Positions 21,088 through 31,980 of a DNA stretch of 64,000 nucleotides are shown piece after piece. The stretch is from Rhizoclosmatium globosum. Taxonomy: Eukaryota > Chytridiomycota > Chytridiomycetes > Chytridiales > Chytriomycetaceae. Each line of letters opens with the position of its first letter. Positions within the stretch are counted from its first letter, which is position 1. The notes under the pieces are model-generated. The model was given only the letters and a program-made list of their open reading frames with translations. It had not been told where the DNA came from and ran no database searches. The translations under genes and the position numbers were made by a program. The DNA lies in contig MCGO01000167.1 of the NCBI GenBank assembly GCA_002104985.1, positions 1-64,000 of the forward strand, given 5' to 3'.

Positions 21088-21187
21088 ACGCGGTGGATGG
21101 AGTAATGAGTATCTATACTGGTGATGGACTGTTTAATTAAAATGATCTTTGTTTTTTCTCCTTTCTTGACATAACTTTTTGCTTGGA

Positions 21188-21469
21188 ATGATGCAGCAGT
21201 CACAACCTCCAAAAAGATTCGCAAGCGTGGCGGGATTAGGTGCGCCTTCCATAATCCTCGCTACCAGTGTTACGATCGGAATGTCAAGAGGTATGTTTCT
21301 TCCGCAAGATGGTCTGAAAACTTACAACTTTAACTTCCAAGCTGGAGAACCACTCGAATCTGACGCTATCAAGAAGCAAAGAGTCGAAACCAAAGTCACA
21401 CCCGAGCAAAATGAATCAAACACGGGAATGGACGGTACGAATGAATCGTTTGAGCATGCGCTTTGCTAA
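21188..21469 (+). CDS. Small unrecognised protein with one hydrophobic segment
   Basis: The ATG at 21188 gives MMQQSQPPKRFASVAGLGAP, a hydrophobic GAPSIILATSVTIGM stretch, then a polar tail rich in E and N. About 93 residues. Its 3' end overlaps an F-box-like frame on the other strand by about 54 bp, so the last codons may belong to a different exon structure. Function unknown. Confidence 0.35.
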   Translation: MMQQSQPPKRFASVAGLGAPSIILATSVTIGMSRGMFLPQDGLKTYNFNFQAGEPLESDAIKKQRVETKVTPEQNESNTGMDGTNESFEHALC

Positions 21470-21928
21470 CCAAGCTTGAAGACATCGCATGTTCCGTCCC
21501 ACGTACTGTGTACCATAAACAGTTGAGGTGATGAGCCACATTCGGTCAAACGTCGATGGAATATAGGCTCCTTCAGCATGAATTGCACGTTGACTTTTGT
21601 TGAGAGCCGTGAGCCAGAAGGTTGTGCTTGTCAAGACGGAATCAAAGACTCGGTTTAGATTGCGGAGCCGCATTACAAAGTTTGGGTCAAGAAAGGAGAG
21701 GATTTGGGACCAGATCTCAAGATACAGATGTGGAGCGGCATTCATTTTGATGGAAGCACAAGGAAGACCGAGAAAAGGGAGAGGAAAAGACGTTGGATTT
21801 GGGTTCGAGTTTTCGTGTTTTGATGCGCATCGCATACAAAGTAGTGGAATCTCCGTAAACAAATCCCAACTTGAGAATGAGTCTAACTCAAATAAAACAT
21901 GCAAAGGCACGCTTAAAGTTGAGTACAA
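21416..21928 (-). CDS. F-box-like protein, short
   Basis: The likely start is MNAAPHLYLEIW (near 21746), with in-frame sequence possible upstream. LYLEIWSQILSFLDPNFVMR then LRNLNRVFDSVLTSTTFW matches an F-box: a leading L-x-x-E/I-W, helix with LSFLDP, and a later W. The remainder (about 60 residues) is short, with no recognisable substrate-binding repeats. It may be a truncated F-box gene of a chytrid-type expansion. Confidence 0.45.
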   Translation of the reverse strand: MYSTLSVPLHVLFELDSFSSWDLFTEIPLLCMRCASKHENSNPNPTSFPLPFLGLPCASIKMNAAPHLYLEIWSQILSFLDPNFVMRLRNLNRVFDSVLTSTTFWLTALNKSQRAIHAEGAYIPSTFDRMWLITSTVYGTQYVGRNMRCLQAWLAKRMLKRFIRTVHSRV

Positions 21929-22119
21929 CCACTATGAATGCTTAGATAAACGCAAATATGTTTTGTTACTTGTGTAATGTCTGATGAGGTTTAAATCACG
22001 TCCAAGTTGATAGAATCAAAGCACCGTCCAATGATATTGTGCTGAGAGGCACTACAAAGGACATCATTGACGCTCTCAGTTGGACGCAATATCAGACGTA
22101 CAGTTTACAGCAACCTGAG

Positions 22120-22146
22120 GACGAATGTAAGCATTCGTCGCTGCGA
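22120..22146. repeat. 27-nt hairpin sequence, copy 2 (inverted)
   Basis: Exact reverse complement of 11863-11889, holding the same GACGAATG/CATTCGTC hairpin. The flanks are otherwise unlike. Confidence 0.7.
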
Positions 22147-23045
22147 GTATTTTTGTCACTTGTTCAAGAGTTGGCACCACACAATGCCGCGATGGGTGAG
22201 ACACGACCCAGCGCGGAGTGATAGGCATGAGGGATTGAGGGAAGAACGACGGGATGAGTAACTCACACTGTCAAAGTTCGGACAATAATTTATTTTGTAA
22301 GAAAAGGGAAGGAAGAAAAGAGAACGAATTACAATTGAAGTAGTTGTAAATGAAAAAGTGGGATTGAACGAGTTGGACGCTTGTCGATTACCTCTACGTT
22401 CCATCACGTTTGACTGTGTATCAAACCAATCCATAAGTAAGAATGGAAACGGCTGACGAAGCGGCTTCGGCATTTTGAAGCGAGAGGGAAGCTAAACGAA
22501 GTAAAATTAACAGTAAAACAAAACACAAACAAAACACTACCAGCGAAGAGGTGTCAAACCAACAACAATCAGATCTGTAGAGGAACATCAAAATGCGTAT
22601 TATATCCTCTTTCCAAGAAAGGACAATTGGATACTACAAATGGTTAACGAAACGGTAGACAAAAAACAACAAGAAATCAGATTTACATGACAAGTGAGTA
22701 TCGGCACTTCCTTCCCCAGATCTTTTCCAGATCTTTCCCCGAATCCTAGCGACTCAGGTACCGAACGATGGCTGGAGTTGGTTGTGAAAGAGCTCATTGT
22801 AGAGGTGAGATAGGGATTGAGGGGAGTGAGCAATTGAAATCAAGCAACACAATGAGGTTTCCGCCGAACACGCCAGAACATGCCGGTGATGAGCTGAACA
22901 AAGAACAAGCTACGACTGAGTATAGGCCAGATACGAGGGTTGGTTGAAAGGAGCGAGTGTTGGTTGAAAAGAGCGAGTTGAGGATGGAAGAACCACAAGG
23001 GAGTGGACGACGTCTCCGTTGATCACCCATCCATTGTCCAATAGA
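22147..23045. other. Gene-poor stretch, possible small leftward gene
   Basis: Minus-strand pieces MSSFTTNSSHRSVPESLGFG (about 22797 leftward) and RFKMPKPLRQPFPFLLMDWF (about 22480 leftward) could be exons of a small gene, but I cannot join them convincingly. A short duplication (two copies of GTTGGTTGAAA plus GAGCGAGT) lies near 22938-22980. Nothing else is recognisable. Confidence 0.3.
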
Positions 23046-23068
23046 CTATAATACACGATTCGAAGGAT

Positions 23069-23480
23069 CTACGAGTATAATGGGTGAGTCAGAGTGGATT
23101 GGCAACCATTTCCGATTGGGCGGCAAAGCAAAGCGAAGGAAGCACTCACCAATAGAGCGGCTTCGTAGTAGAGTAGAGTAGATTGGCGTCGAGTGTGTGG
23201 AGAGTGTGAGCAAATGGGCCCCGACCATTAGACACGTTTTGGGGCTGCGTAGTGAGTCTGCGACGCTAAGCGACGTTGGTAGGGTCCGGGCTAGTGTTCT
23301 ACGAGTAGAATGAGTGAATGAGTGAATGAGTGAGTCAGAGTGGGTTGGCAATGATTTACGTTGGAGAGGCTGGGGAAGGAAAGAGGGAGACACTCACCGA
23401 AAACACGTCTTTCGAGTGCACGGGCCCCAACCATTAGACACGTTTTGGGGCTGAAGAACGAGTCTGCGACGCTTAGACAG
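23069..23480. repeat. Imperfect direct duplication, period about 210-230 bp
   Basis: The words TCTACGAGTA, GTGAGTCAGAGTGG, TTGGCAA, ACTCACC, GGGCCCC, ACCATTAGACACGTTTTGGGG and GAGTCTGCGACGCT recur in the same order at 23069-23275 and 23299-23480. This is a local tandem duplication inside the GC-rich region. Confidence 0.65.
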
Positions 23481-23720
23481 TAAGGGGGCTGCGTAGTGAG
23501 TCTGCGACGTTAAGCGACGTTGGTAGGGGGCGCGGATTAGTCTGCGACGCTAAGACAGTAAGGGGGCTCACCTGAGTCTGCGACGCTTAGCGAGGTGCCT
23601 GCGGCGCAAGACAGTAATGGGGCTGCGCGACGAGTCTGCGACGCAAGCGACGTGGCCTGCGGCGCAAGAGTGGTGGTTGGGGCTCATTTTTTTAAGGGGC
23701 AAATGTCCCCCAAAATTTAC
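23460..23720. repeat. Degenerate tandem array with AGTCTGCGACGC core
   Basis: At least five copies of a core like AGTCTGCGACGC(T)TAAG occur, alternating with GACAGTAAGGGGGCT and GGCGCAAGA words. The distal part (23575-23715) is the inverted counterpart of the repeat at 17504-17710. The end carries the GGGGCAAATGTCCCCC palindrome. Confidence 0.65.
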
Positions 23721-24117
23721 CATTTGAGCTAGATCCCCTGATGACTTGAGGATGACGTAGCATTGTTGAAGTTAAAATATACCAAGAAACCGGCATACAT
23801 GGACCAAGGTGGTGGGAGGACGTACTGACAGCTCTTTTGAATCAAAGTTGGGATATTACAGCTTCAACCGACTGACAACACATTTCGTAGCTGGCCGCAA
23901 CAAGAGACTGAGTGAACCACTTTGAGACTGTCGCACAAAACGACAGATAGGTATTGTGTCTGGAGGCGCCGACCCTGTTCAGAAAGTAAGGTTCTTAGAA
24001 GTTTCAGTGTTGAAAGGGATGGCTGATATAGTTTGACGTTGACACAATTTGAATCAATAATATTCTTTTCAAATTCTGAGTGTCTTTCGTCCACTTACTT
24101 GTTCAACTTCGCAGTGC
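23721..24117. other. Intergenic, no gene seen
   Basis: This lies between the repeat array and the start of the 2OG-oxygenase-like gene. No coding or RNA signal is recognised; it probably includes the promoter of that gene. Confidence 0.5.
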
Positions 24118-24303
24118 ATGTCCACGGTTTTCGTCTCATCGACAGTCAAGAAGGGCCACGTCAAATTCAAGCCGAGTGTGAAAGTCCGAGAGGCCAAAGC
24201 AGAGGCTGTTCCGGTTGAGTCTGTTTCGGCATCAACAACAAGAAGAAGAAGAAGAAGTTCCAAATCAAAGAAGAGACGGCCCACTTTTCGGACACGCACC
24301 AAC

Positions 24304-24346
<43 letters not shown>

Positions 24347-27300
24347 CCACTTCAACCACATCGACAATGATTGGCCAACACTTTCTCGACGGGGACACAA
24401 CATCAATTGGACAACAAATCGGCGCTGTTCTTTCTCCGTTCCAATCGATGGACCTCTTTGTTCATGCGAGGACGTTCCAGGTCCCACATCCAGTTGTTAA
24501 AGTAGCGGGTCTGGGTCGCATCTCGCTGCCCTTGGTTCCACAGCAGGCTCAGGCACTGTTAAATAAGGGGTTTCAGGGAGAGGTGTGCCGTCTCTTTCTT
24601 TAGTATGAAACAACTATTAAACACTGCCAAATCAGGTTTCTGTATCTAAGGCATTCGCTGCCTCCATCGAATCCTCCTTCAAAGCCAATGCACGTGCCAT
24701 GAATCTCGATACTTCAAAACTTGGATTGAAGCTTGTTCTGTCTCGCCTCGTGCTTGAAACCGCCGAGTCTGGACATCGAAGTTATCCCGCAAAAGACGCC
24801 GCCCCAGACACTTCCTTGAATGTTGCAACTTTTTCAGTCATTTGTCCCTCCGATTTCTCGGGTGGATCCGTCGCCTTTAGCCATTCTGACTATCAAACCA
24901 CTTGTGAATTCAAACTTTCCGGACCAATCTTCGAAAACAACGTTCCAAAGTCTCCCACGAAAGACGATCCAATCGTTATTGATGATAACGAAGAGAATGC
25001 CACAACTACTACCCTTACGGCAGAACCAGACGATGACACCTTCTTCTCTATCCTTCACTTCAACAACATTATTGTCAAACCCCTGTCCATCACTTCCGGT
25101 CAACGGCTATCACTCATCTACGAAGTCCATCAAACTAACGTCTCTATTCCTCGTGCATTCGCGCCGTGCTCGACTACTGCCTCTGAAATTTTGGATCAAC
25201 TCGTTGACACCTGGCGTACAGCATTCTCCCAAAACAGACCTTGCCCGTCAAAACTCTTGATTAAAATGAACGCCACGTATGAAACTAGAGATGACGACGA
25301 CATGGACCCGGAGTCTTTCCCAGACAGCGAAAGAATTGATCCACTTCTAATGGGGATGCTGCAAAATGTTGGTGAAGACTGGAATGTTGATGATGACGTG
25401 TCCTTGGCAAAATTGGATGTACGTATGTTGACAATCGAAAAGCATGAGCGGGGAACTGTTTCGTTTGAGAACCCGAATCCGCCTCGAGATTCGTATGGGT
25501 GGGGGTATGGCTGTTTCGAGGAGTCTGACGATGATGACGAGGAAGAGTGTATCTGTAATGAATCTGGTATCTGCTATTACTGCTACGATATTGGTAATGG
25601 GGCTGACTCGGACGCTGGGGAGCAGTGGCTTGACAACGTCAAGTTTGATTGCCCTGGTGAAGTCACGTATAAGATGAAATGGGTCTCCGATAATGGCCCC
25701 ACTGATGAGTATCAGCATGTTTCTGTGGACCTCGAGCAAGAATTTATTGGACTGAGGGATCCATATATGCCACCAAAACTCACGAAAATTGATGACTTGT
25801 TTTACCGTGAAATGGAACCTCATGATCGCGTTTGTGTCGACGAGTACGAGTTTGACAGAACGGTAGACTTGATTTATCGTGTGTCGTTTTTGGTGTTCTG
25901 GCCGAAAGAGATGGCGGTTTCCGTGGCAGGCATTGGTCAATCTGTTGAAAAAATCTCTGAGGTATTTTTCATTCTTCCTGCTCCTTCGTCAATCTAACTT
26001 TAATACAATAGATACTCTTAGAAAAATCTTCAACATTTGAACTTTTGGCTTCAAAGGAGCTCGACAAATTAATCGCAACTATCAAAGAAACTCCTGCACT
26101 TGTTGCAACTTCTCCCTCAACGTCACTTAATGTTTGCAAACTGCTGACTTTTTGCTCGTCACTGAAACGTCTGGATCACATCATTACAATCTTGACGCAC
26201 TTTTCGTACCCGTCCGATGTCCTTTTGGACTTTCCACGGAATCTATGGGTTTCGCTTCATTCTCTTGGCTGTTCAAGAGACCAGTTCGCAGTCTACGTAA
26301 ATTCAATCAGACTGTTACCCGGTGGGAAGATGTTAGCTCTTGTACGTCTCGCAGAGGCCGATTTAGTCTCCCATGTTGAGATATTGCTCAGCCACATTGC
26401 TCGCAACGTGAACTTTGTGGAGACTACCGGGAAGGATGAACATCTTCTTGCTTTCACTTACAGCACTGCTTTGAAATACAACTGCCTGGACCTAGTCGAA
26501 TCCGTTCGCTCAAAAGCATTATCACTGAGTTGGTTGCATCTTAATGCAATTTGGGCCGAACTTAGTCGTGATAGACTATCCGCACTTAATACTGATGAAT
26601 ACAAGTGGATTCTTCGAACAATTTTGGCAAAGCCCATACAAAGTGCAGCCGTTGTGGAATCGCTTCACAGGTTCTTGGTCGAGAAGGAACTTGAAAATGA
26701 CCTCAAGTTATTGGAAACGGCTCTAATTCGGGCTGGACCAAAGTTGGCTCTTGAGATGATCTGCAAACTCTTTCCATCACGTCGACCTCCATCGACAAAG
26801 CCCCTTAACGCCGCAGCTCATGTCAAACGCGTGATTGAAGGACTGAACAAAAGCGAAATGGCCCAGATGGATTCAAACGTCATTCACGACACTCTCATCA
26901 CTCTAATGAGTGGCATGCGAGGTCTTGACATAGGCATTTCAAAAATTCTTACGGAAGCCATCCTCGCAAAACCGTTCCCCTCCACTGATTCGAAGCATAT
27001 GATCTTACAGATACACCCTATGATTGTAGAGTGTCGGTGGGATGATTTGATGGCCACAATCGAATCCCGTCTAGCAACTGTCAATCCATCCGTCGTTCTT
27101 GAAAGTCTTTCGTTGCTCGTTTCCCGAGAAAGCCTAATGTCGCGTATAAACACATGGAAAGGACACTTGTTACGAGTCTTGAACGGTATCAAAAAAGAAA
27201 CGCTCGCCACAGTGGACTCAGAGTACCTCTTCACAACCGCTCAAGGCTTCCTTAAAGTCGACAGTCAGGTCGTCAAAGAGATCATCAACGTCATTGTCCG

Positions 27301-28829
27301 TAAACCGCACCTCCCACCAAAAGAATCAACATTCATGGCTCTCCATCGATTCATTATCGAGCGTGGGTGGGACGACGCCATGAAGAACCTTGAAGCCCGG
27401 ATAGCGAGTTATAATATCCGTGTCGTGATGAAGAGCTTGAACGCGTTGCTGGAAGTTCCTTCGTTACTTGACACCTCGAGTCTTGGAAGGTGCATATTCT
27501 GAGACTTGCGAGTGGGTTTAGGAGAGAGGAGATTGTGAAGCTTGGGGAAGCGGAACTTATGAGTGCTGTGAAGCTGTTTATGAAGTGTCAGTTTGTGGAA
27601 CTTGCGCGATCGTTTGTACGGTTTTGGTGCTTTTGCCTACAATTCTGTTGGATATGAAATTCATGTGATGGTGCTGGAAAAGACTTGGTTGGATGAAATG
27701 AGGTGTGTTGAACTTCGAATGCGGGAAGAAAAGAGCGTTGCGTTGTCAGTTCGATTGATGGAACTTTTAAACATCCCATGTTCCACACTTCACTTCAATT
27801 CAGAGCTCATTGTGAACGGGTTATGGATATGTTTGTTCAGAAGACTGGAGTGGGTTCAACGCAACGCCTGAATCCGGGAAGGAGTTTGCAAAGTTTTATG
27901 TCACGTTGTTGAGGTTCGCATTCATGGACTCGTTGGAGAGAGTCGGCGCTAAAGCCGGGGAGTTGAGTTTGACCAATTTGGTGTTGGTTGTGTATGATTC
28001 GCTCAAGTTTTTGAGCAAGCTGATCAAGTTGCAAGAAGCCCATGCTGAGGGAGGCGAATTAAGTGCGAAAGACGAGATGGCAGTGAAAAACTCGGTACAG
28101 TTGCAAGGAGTTGTCCATCAACTTACTCTTTCACTTCTATCGCGAAAACCAGCAAACGCGAAAGACTATCTTCAAGTCATTCCATGCCTAGAACTCGTAT
28201 GCAGCAAAATCTCCTTCATGGATCTCGAACAACCCCTCACCCTCCGAAAAGCGTTCATCAAAACCACCTTCGAACTCGACGCAACACCCACCCACAACAC
28301 ACAACCCGGAGACTTTCTCCAAAAGCTCATTTCCCATATCCACACACACAGCCCCATTCTAAAACGCGAACTCACAACCGCACCCCTCCGTACCCTCGTC
28401 CAAAAACGATTCACACAAGTAGAAACATTTCTCCAAACAACACCGTCCACTTCCCCAACATCGTGGGCCCAACCCCACGCAAACCTCTCCCTCTGCAAAA
28501 TCGACTGGAAGACCAGATCCTCACCTTCCTGAAAGGGAACCTGTCTGAATACAGAGTCCGCGCGCAGTTTGGAGTTTACAAGCTGCGAATGAGTATAGCG
28601 ACCAGTTTAATAAGTTTGTGGCGAGGAGGGAGTTTGGTGTGTATGCGAGTGCGCGAGCTTCTATGATGGGTGGGGCGGGGACGGCAGGGGTTGTGATTAA
28701 AAGGATAAATCGTATCAAGATGCAATGCACAAGAAGTATATTCAGCTTGGGAGTGAGCGTGGCATTTTGGTTGAGTTGTTGGGGATCAAGAATAAGGTTG
28801 AATTTTTGGGAGTGTTTTATAGTATGTAA
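24118..28829 (+). CDS. Large 2OG-Fe(II)-oxygenase-like protein with helical repeats, frameshifted 3' half
   Basis: Exon 1 starts MSTVFVSSTVKKGHVKFK and has a basic RRRRRSSKSKKRR stretch (possible nuclear signal) and a poly-Thr run from an (ACA)n tract. Exons 2 and 3 join in frame (GTGTGC...ATCAG near 24583; GTATTT...AATAG near 25961). Exon 2 carries the distal half of a fungal prolyl-4-hydroxylase-like double-stranded helix: ATFSVICPSDFSGGSVAFSH, then FFSILHFNNIIVKPL and TSGQRLSLIYEV. The usual H-x-D motif upstream is not visible, so catalysis is doubtful. Exon 3 is an alpha-helical array of repeats of about 135-160 residues (ILAKP/IVRKP...GWDDAM...RIASYN). From 27480 to the TAA at 28827-28829 the coding continues but shifts frame at least five times. 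Function unknown. Confidence 0.55.
24303..24353. repeat. (ACA)n microsatellite, coding poly-Thr
   Basis: An uninterrupted trinucleotide run in exon 1 of the 2OG-like gene, giving about 16 threonines. Confidence 0.9.
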
Positions 28830-28874
28830 TAAAATGGTGTCTTTTTTGGTCAATGATAACGAGTTGATGATAAT

Positions 28875-30604
28875 TTATTTCAAGTGTCGTTCGACATGGA
28901 CACCGACACTGTTATCGTGCTTGCGTGCGTATACTGAAGTTGCGACGCCTGCAGCTTTTTGTACAAGTGGCGGCTCTTCGCCCCTTTTGACTTCTTTACT
29001 GACTGGGCTGTTTCTTCCTGAAGACTGTTTGTGGAGTCTATGATTCGCAGTTGTCGCTGTAGTTATACCACCTTTCTTGACACGTTTCCCATCCAACACT
29101 TCCTTCCCAGAAACAACTGCAACTTCATTCTCAAGCCCTTGAGCTTTCTTAAGAAAGAGAGGCTGTTCAGGCAAAATGCTAGCACAGAAACAGAAGGCTT
29201 TTGCAGTAATGAAGGCGCATTACCAACGACAGGACTTGTTCGTCCACTCGTAGGTGCAGCAGAATCATGTTGTTTCGGATAAATCTTTCCAGCAGCATCT
29301 CCAACCACCATGCTCCTCGTCCTCGCGTGACAGGAGCGATATTGATGGGCTTATACCGATAGATTCACTGGCATTCAAAGTGTGGTAGGCGACAGTCCAT
29401 CATTCAAAAAGTCGTGGCTGTTGGAACAGGTAGACCACCACCAACACCAGGCCGGAATACACTCATGGCTTCCATATTAAGAGCACATACTCCACGCATA
29501 AGAGCTTTTTCATGTCACCTTGTGCACGGTCGGTCGAGTTCTGATTGACATAATTTGGCGCGTGTTTCTTGGAGTTCTTGTTGAAGCTGCCAGAGAATAA
29601 ATGAGGGCGCGACTTCGTAAGGTTGGGAGAAAACCGCTTACAGTTGAGATACGTGATTCATATTCCGCAGCCAGTTGAACCATCGCCTTCTCCGCTTCGA
29701 CACGAATACTCTTTTCAACAGATCGTCGCCAAGTGACCCCACAAACACGTTGCCAGCCAAACAGTGCACGACGCAGAGCAGAGCTACGCGCCTTTGAAGC
29801 CGCCATTCGTTCTGCCAATGTAATTTCGAGCGATCCGCGAACCGAGACTTCCACTTTGAAAAGCACCGAGCAAGAGTCTCTTTCGTATGCTATTTCGAAT
29901 AAGCAACGAGTTCAGCCAAACACGAAGCTTACCAAGTCCCCAACAACACGGCCGGCCGCCTCCAAACCCGCATTCCTCGCCTGCACCTTCTCCTTCCAAA
30001 CAACGAGCACGGCCTCCAAGTCCCTGACACGCACCGTCAAACCAGCGACCGAATCGGCGTACTTCTTCGCCTCTTCTTCGATTGTCCTCGCGTGTTTGTC
30101 GTTGATTTGAGTGAGTGCGTCTGCAAAGTCTGCAGTGACTGCGCGCGAAAGAAGCGTTGTCCATTTGGAAAGCGACGCGGAGAATGTGTTGTTGGCGAGA
30201 CTGAGTTGGTTTCTGTGTTTGTGTGGTGGTCGGTGGTGGTTGTTGTTGTTGTTGTTGGATTGGATTCCGAGGGAGCAGAGTTGAGTGTGTTTGAAGTTGG
30301 CGGAAGTGGAAAGGGAAAGGTGCTGAAGTTGACGTGTCGAGAATGTGTGTTTGTGGCGGGTTCTCCGTTCACGTTCATGTTCAAGTGGGACACTGAAGGA
30401 CCGGGCGGCATTCACGGAAGCCCAAATAACTTGTGATTCGATGGTGATGTTGTTGACACAAGACACGTTGGATGTGTCGGCGATGGCGTCCGCGAAAACC
30501 GTATTAGGTTGGCTTCCATTCTTGTCCGATTCAAACAAACAATTACTGACAGTTATATCATAAAGGAAAAGAATAACACAATCACTTCCAAAAGTACACC
30601 ACAT
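28875..30604 (-). CDS. POC5-like centriolar protein, frameshifted
   Basis: POC5 is a centrin-binding protein of the distal centriole. The 5' half is N/H-rich and low in complexity (30240 region, an (AAC)n tract), followed by a coiled coil (ARTIEEEAKKYADSVAGLTV). Next comes an Sfi1-like centrin-binding unit LRRALFGWQRVCGVTWRRSV and EKAMVQLAAEYESRIS; after an intron, LQQELQETRA. The decisive mark is ALMRGVCALNMEAMSVF, nearly the same as the conserved C-terminal POC5 motif. It is reached only after a one-base slip beside the T5 run at 29506-29510 (A5 on the coding strand). The tail (VVGDAAGKIYPKQHDSAAP...) down to the TAA at 28875 has another slip near 29180. The N-terminal start is uncertain; an ATG at 30411 is another option. 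Confidence 0.6.
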
Positions 30605-31607
30605 CCCTTAAGTCGGCATTGAAGTAAAGGACGAGAATCGGCGATACAATCATATTGACCGCAAGACAAATGGCTCCACCCATATAAAACTGACCCTCGA
30701 CATCAAACGAAGGGCGCAAAGGAAAGTTGTAGTACCAAAGAAGCATGGAATACACAAAGATTGGTAAATAGCACAATACCAGCGACATTGACAGTAGAAT
30801 GCACTTGAACAGAATCTTACGCTCTATCCAAACCCCGTTTAGTATATATATTATCACATAAATTAAGCCGAATCTTACCCAAACGAATTCGTATTAATCC
30901 AAGAGTCTCAGGATCCTGCGACTCTTCCCCCACCTTCATAAAGTAACTCAGCATCATTGGATTCTCTCTGAACTGCTTTGCCGACAAGTAATATGTGCGT
31001 CCATAGCACCAAGTCATCAACAAACTGGTTCCAACAAATGTGATGAGAATACAACAAGCCCATGCAGTTCTCTGCGGTGCAACCCTTGGCGACATTCCAT
31101 TTACCGTTTTCTGTTGGCCAGAGATTGAATATCAAATTATAAACCACTGGTAGTTACTCACAGAATCCCAAATAGTCCAGGCAAGCACTCCGCCAATCAC
31201 CACCATCACCACATACCACAACCCCAACAACACATTCGCCCTCCTCCTCTTCCCTCTTCCTCCCCTTCCTCCCCTCCATCTTCCCCTTCCAAAATCTGAA
31301 AATATCGTTCCATAGCAAGCTTCCCATTCGCACAAAACACACCCACCAAACACAAGTTTGAAAACAGTGCCGCCCCGTCATTCGCCTGTACAGTAACACC
31401 CAGTCCCAACAGAGTCTGAATCACAGTCTTTCCTACAGACCATACGAACGAAATCAAAATGAGGAGGAGTGTTGACTTGTCGATGGAGGATTTGAGGAGA
31501 CGGGTAGGGGAGGTAAGGGACGCAAAGAGGATGACTCCGTTGAGGAGGAGACCGAGGGCGTAGATGTACAGGAGGATGCAGATTGTTTGGTCTGGTGTTA
31601 AGATCAT
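30582..31607 (-). CDS. Seven-helix receptor, rhodopsin-class (class A) GPCR-like
   Basis: The start at 31607 gives MILTPDQTI and seven hydrophobic helices: ICILLYIYALGLLLNGVIL; STLLLILISFVWSVGKTVI; a third ending CANGKLAMERYF; VLLGLWYVVMVVIGGVLAW; AWACCILITFVGTSLLMTW; ILFKCILLSMSLVLCYLPIF; and GGAICLAVNMIVSPILVLYF. Class A landmarks are an ERY-like end of helix 3, C-x-L-P in helix 6 (cf. CWxP) and SP-x-x-V-L-Y-F then LR in helix 7 (cf. NPxxY). Introns GTGAGT...AACAG (after WTIWDS) and GTAAGA...GATAG (after RIRL) join in frame. Loop 2 is a G/E/R-rich low-complexity stretch in which the frame must slip near 31270. The ligand is unknown. Presumably plasma membrane, coupling to G protein; this is inference. 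Confidence 0.6.
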
Positions 31608-31980
31608 ATGGCTTCGTTTCGTCGTTTTTTTGGTTATTGAACAGGAAAATTGAAGAGATGGGCAAGGTGTCTTTCATTCATTCCCCCGAAAACCCTGAAT
31701 TTTTAAATGATCAGTTCTGAATCTTTATACACCTGAGTTAAAATGAGCGATTCATTTATTAAGTAAACGGTCGTCTCTCGCGCAGGTTTGTACCTAGTCG
31801 CTCACTCAAGAATACATCGTTTTTTACTTCTTGGTTTATTCCAGAATAAATACAAGTACTAGAAGCATTTTAACAAGAAGAGCAAAAAGACTTTAATTTA
31901 TATCGATCTGTTTTCGTCTCGTCTCTTCTCTTCTTTCTTATTAATACAATAAATTGTCTCGAAAACAACAAACAAGAGCA
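31608..31980. other. Divergent promoter region, no gene seen
   Basis: This gap separates the receptor gene (leftward) and the HP1-like gene (rightward). It is AT-rich, and no coding or RNA feature is recognised. Confidence 0.5.

Noticed and set aside
23069..23720. CRISPR-like array
   Set aside because: Repeats are degenerate, spacers are not unique, and the genome is eukaryotic with spliceosomal introns.
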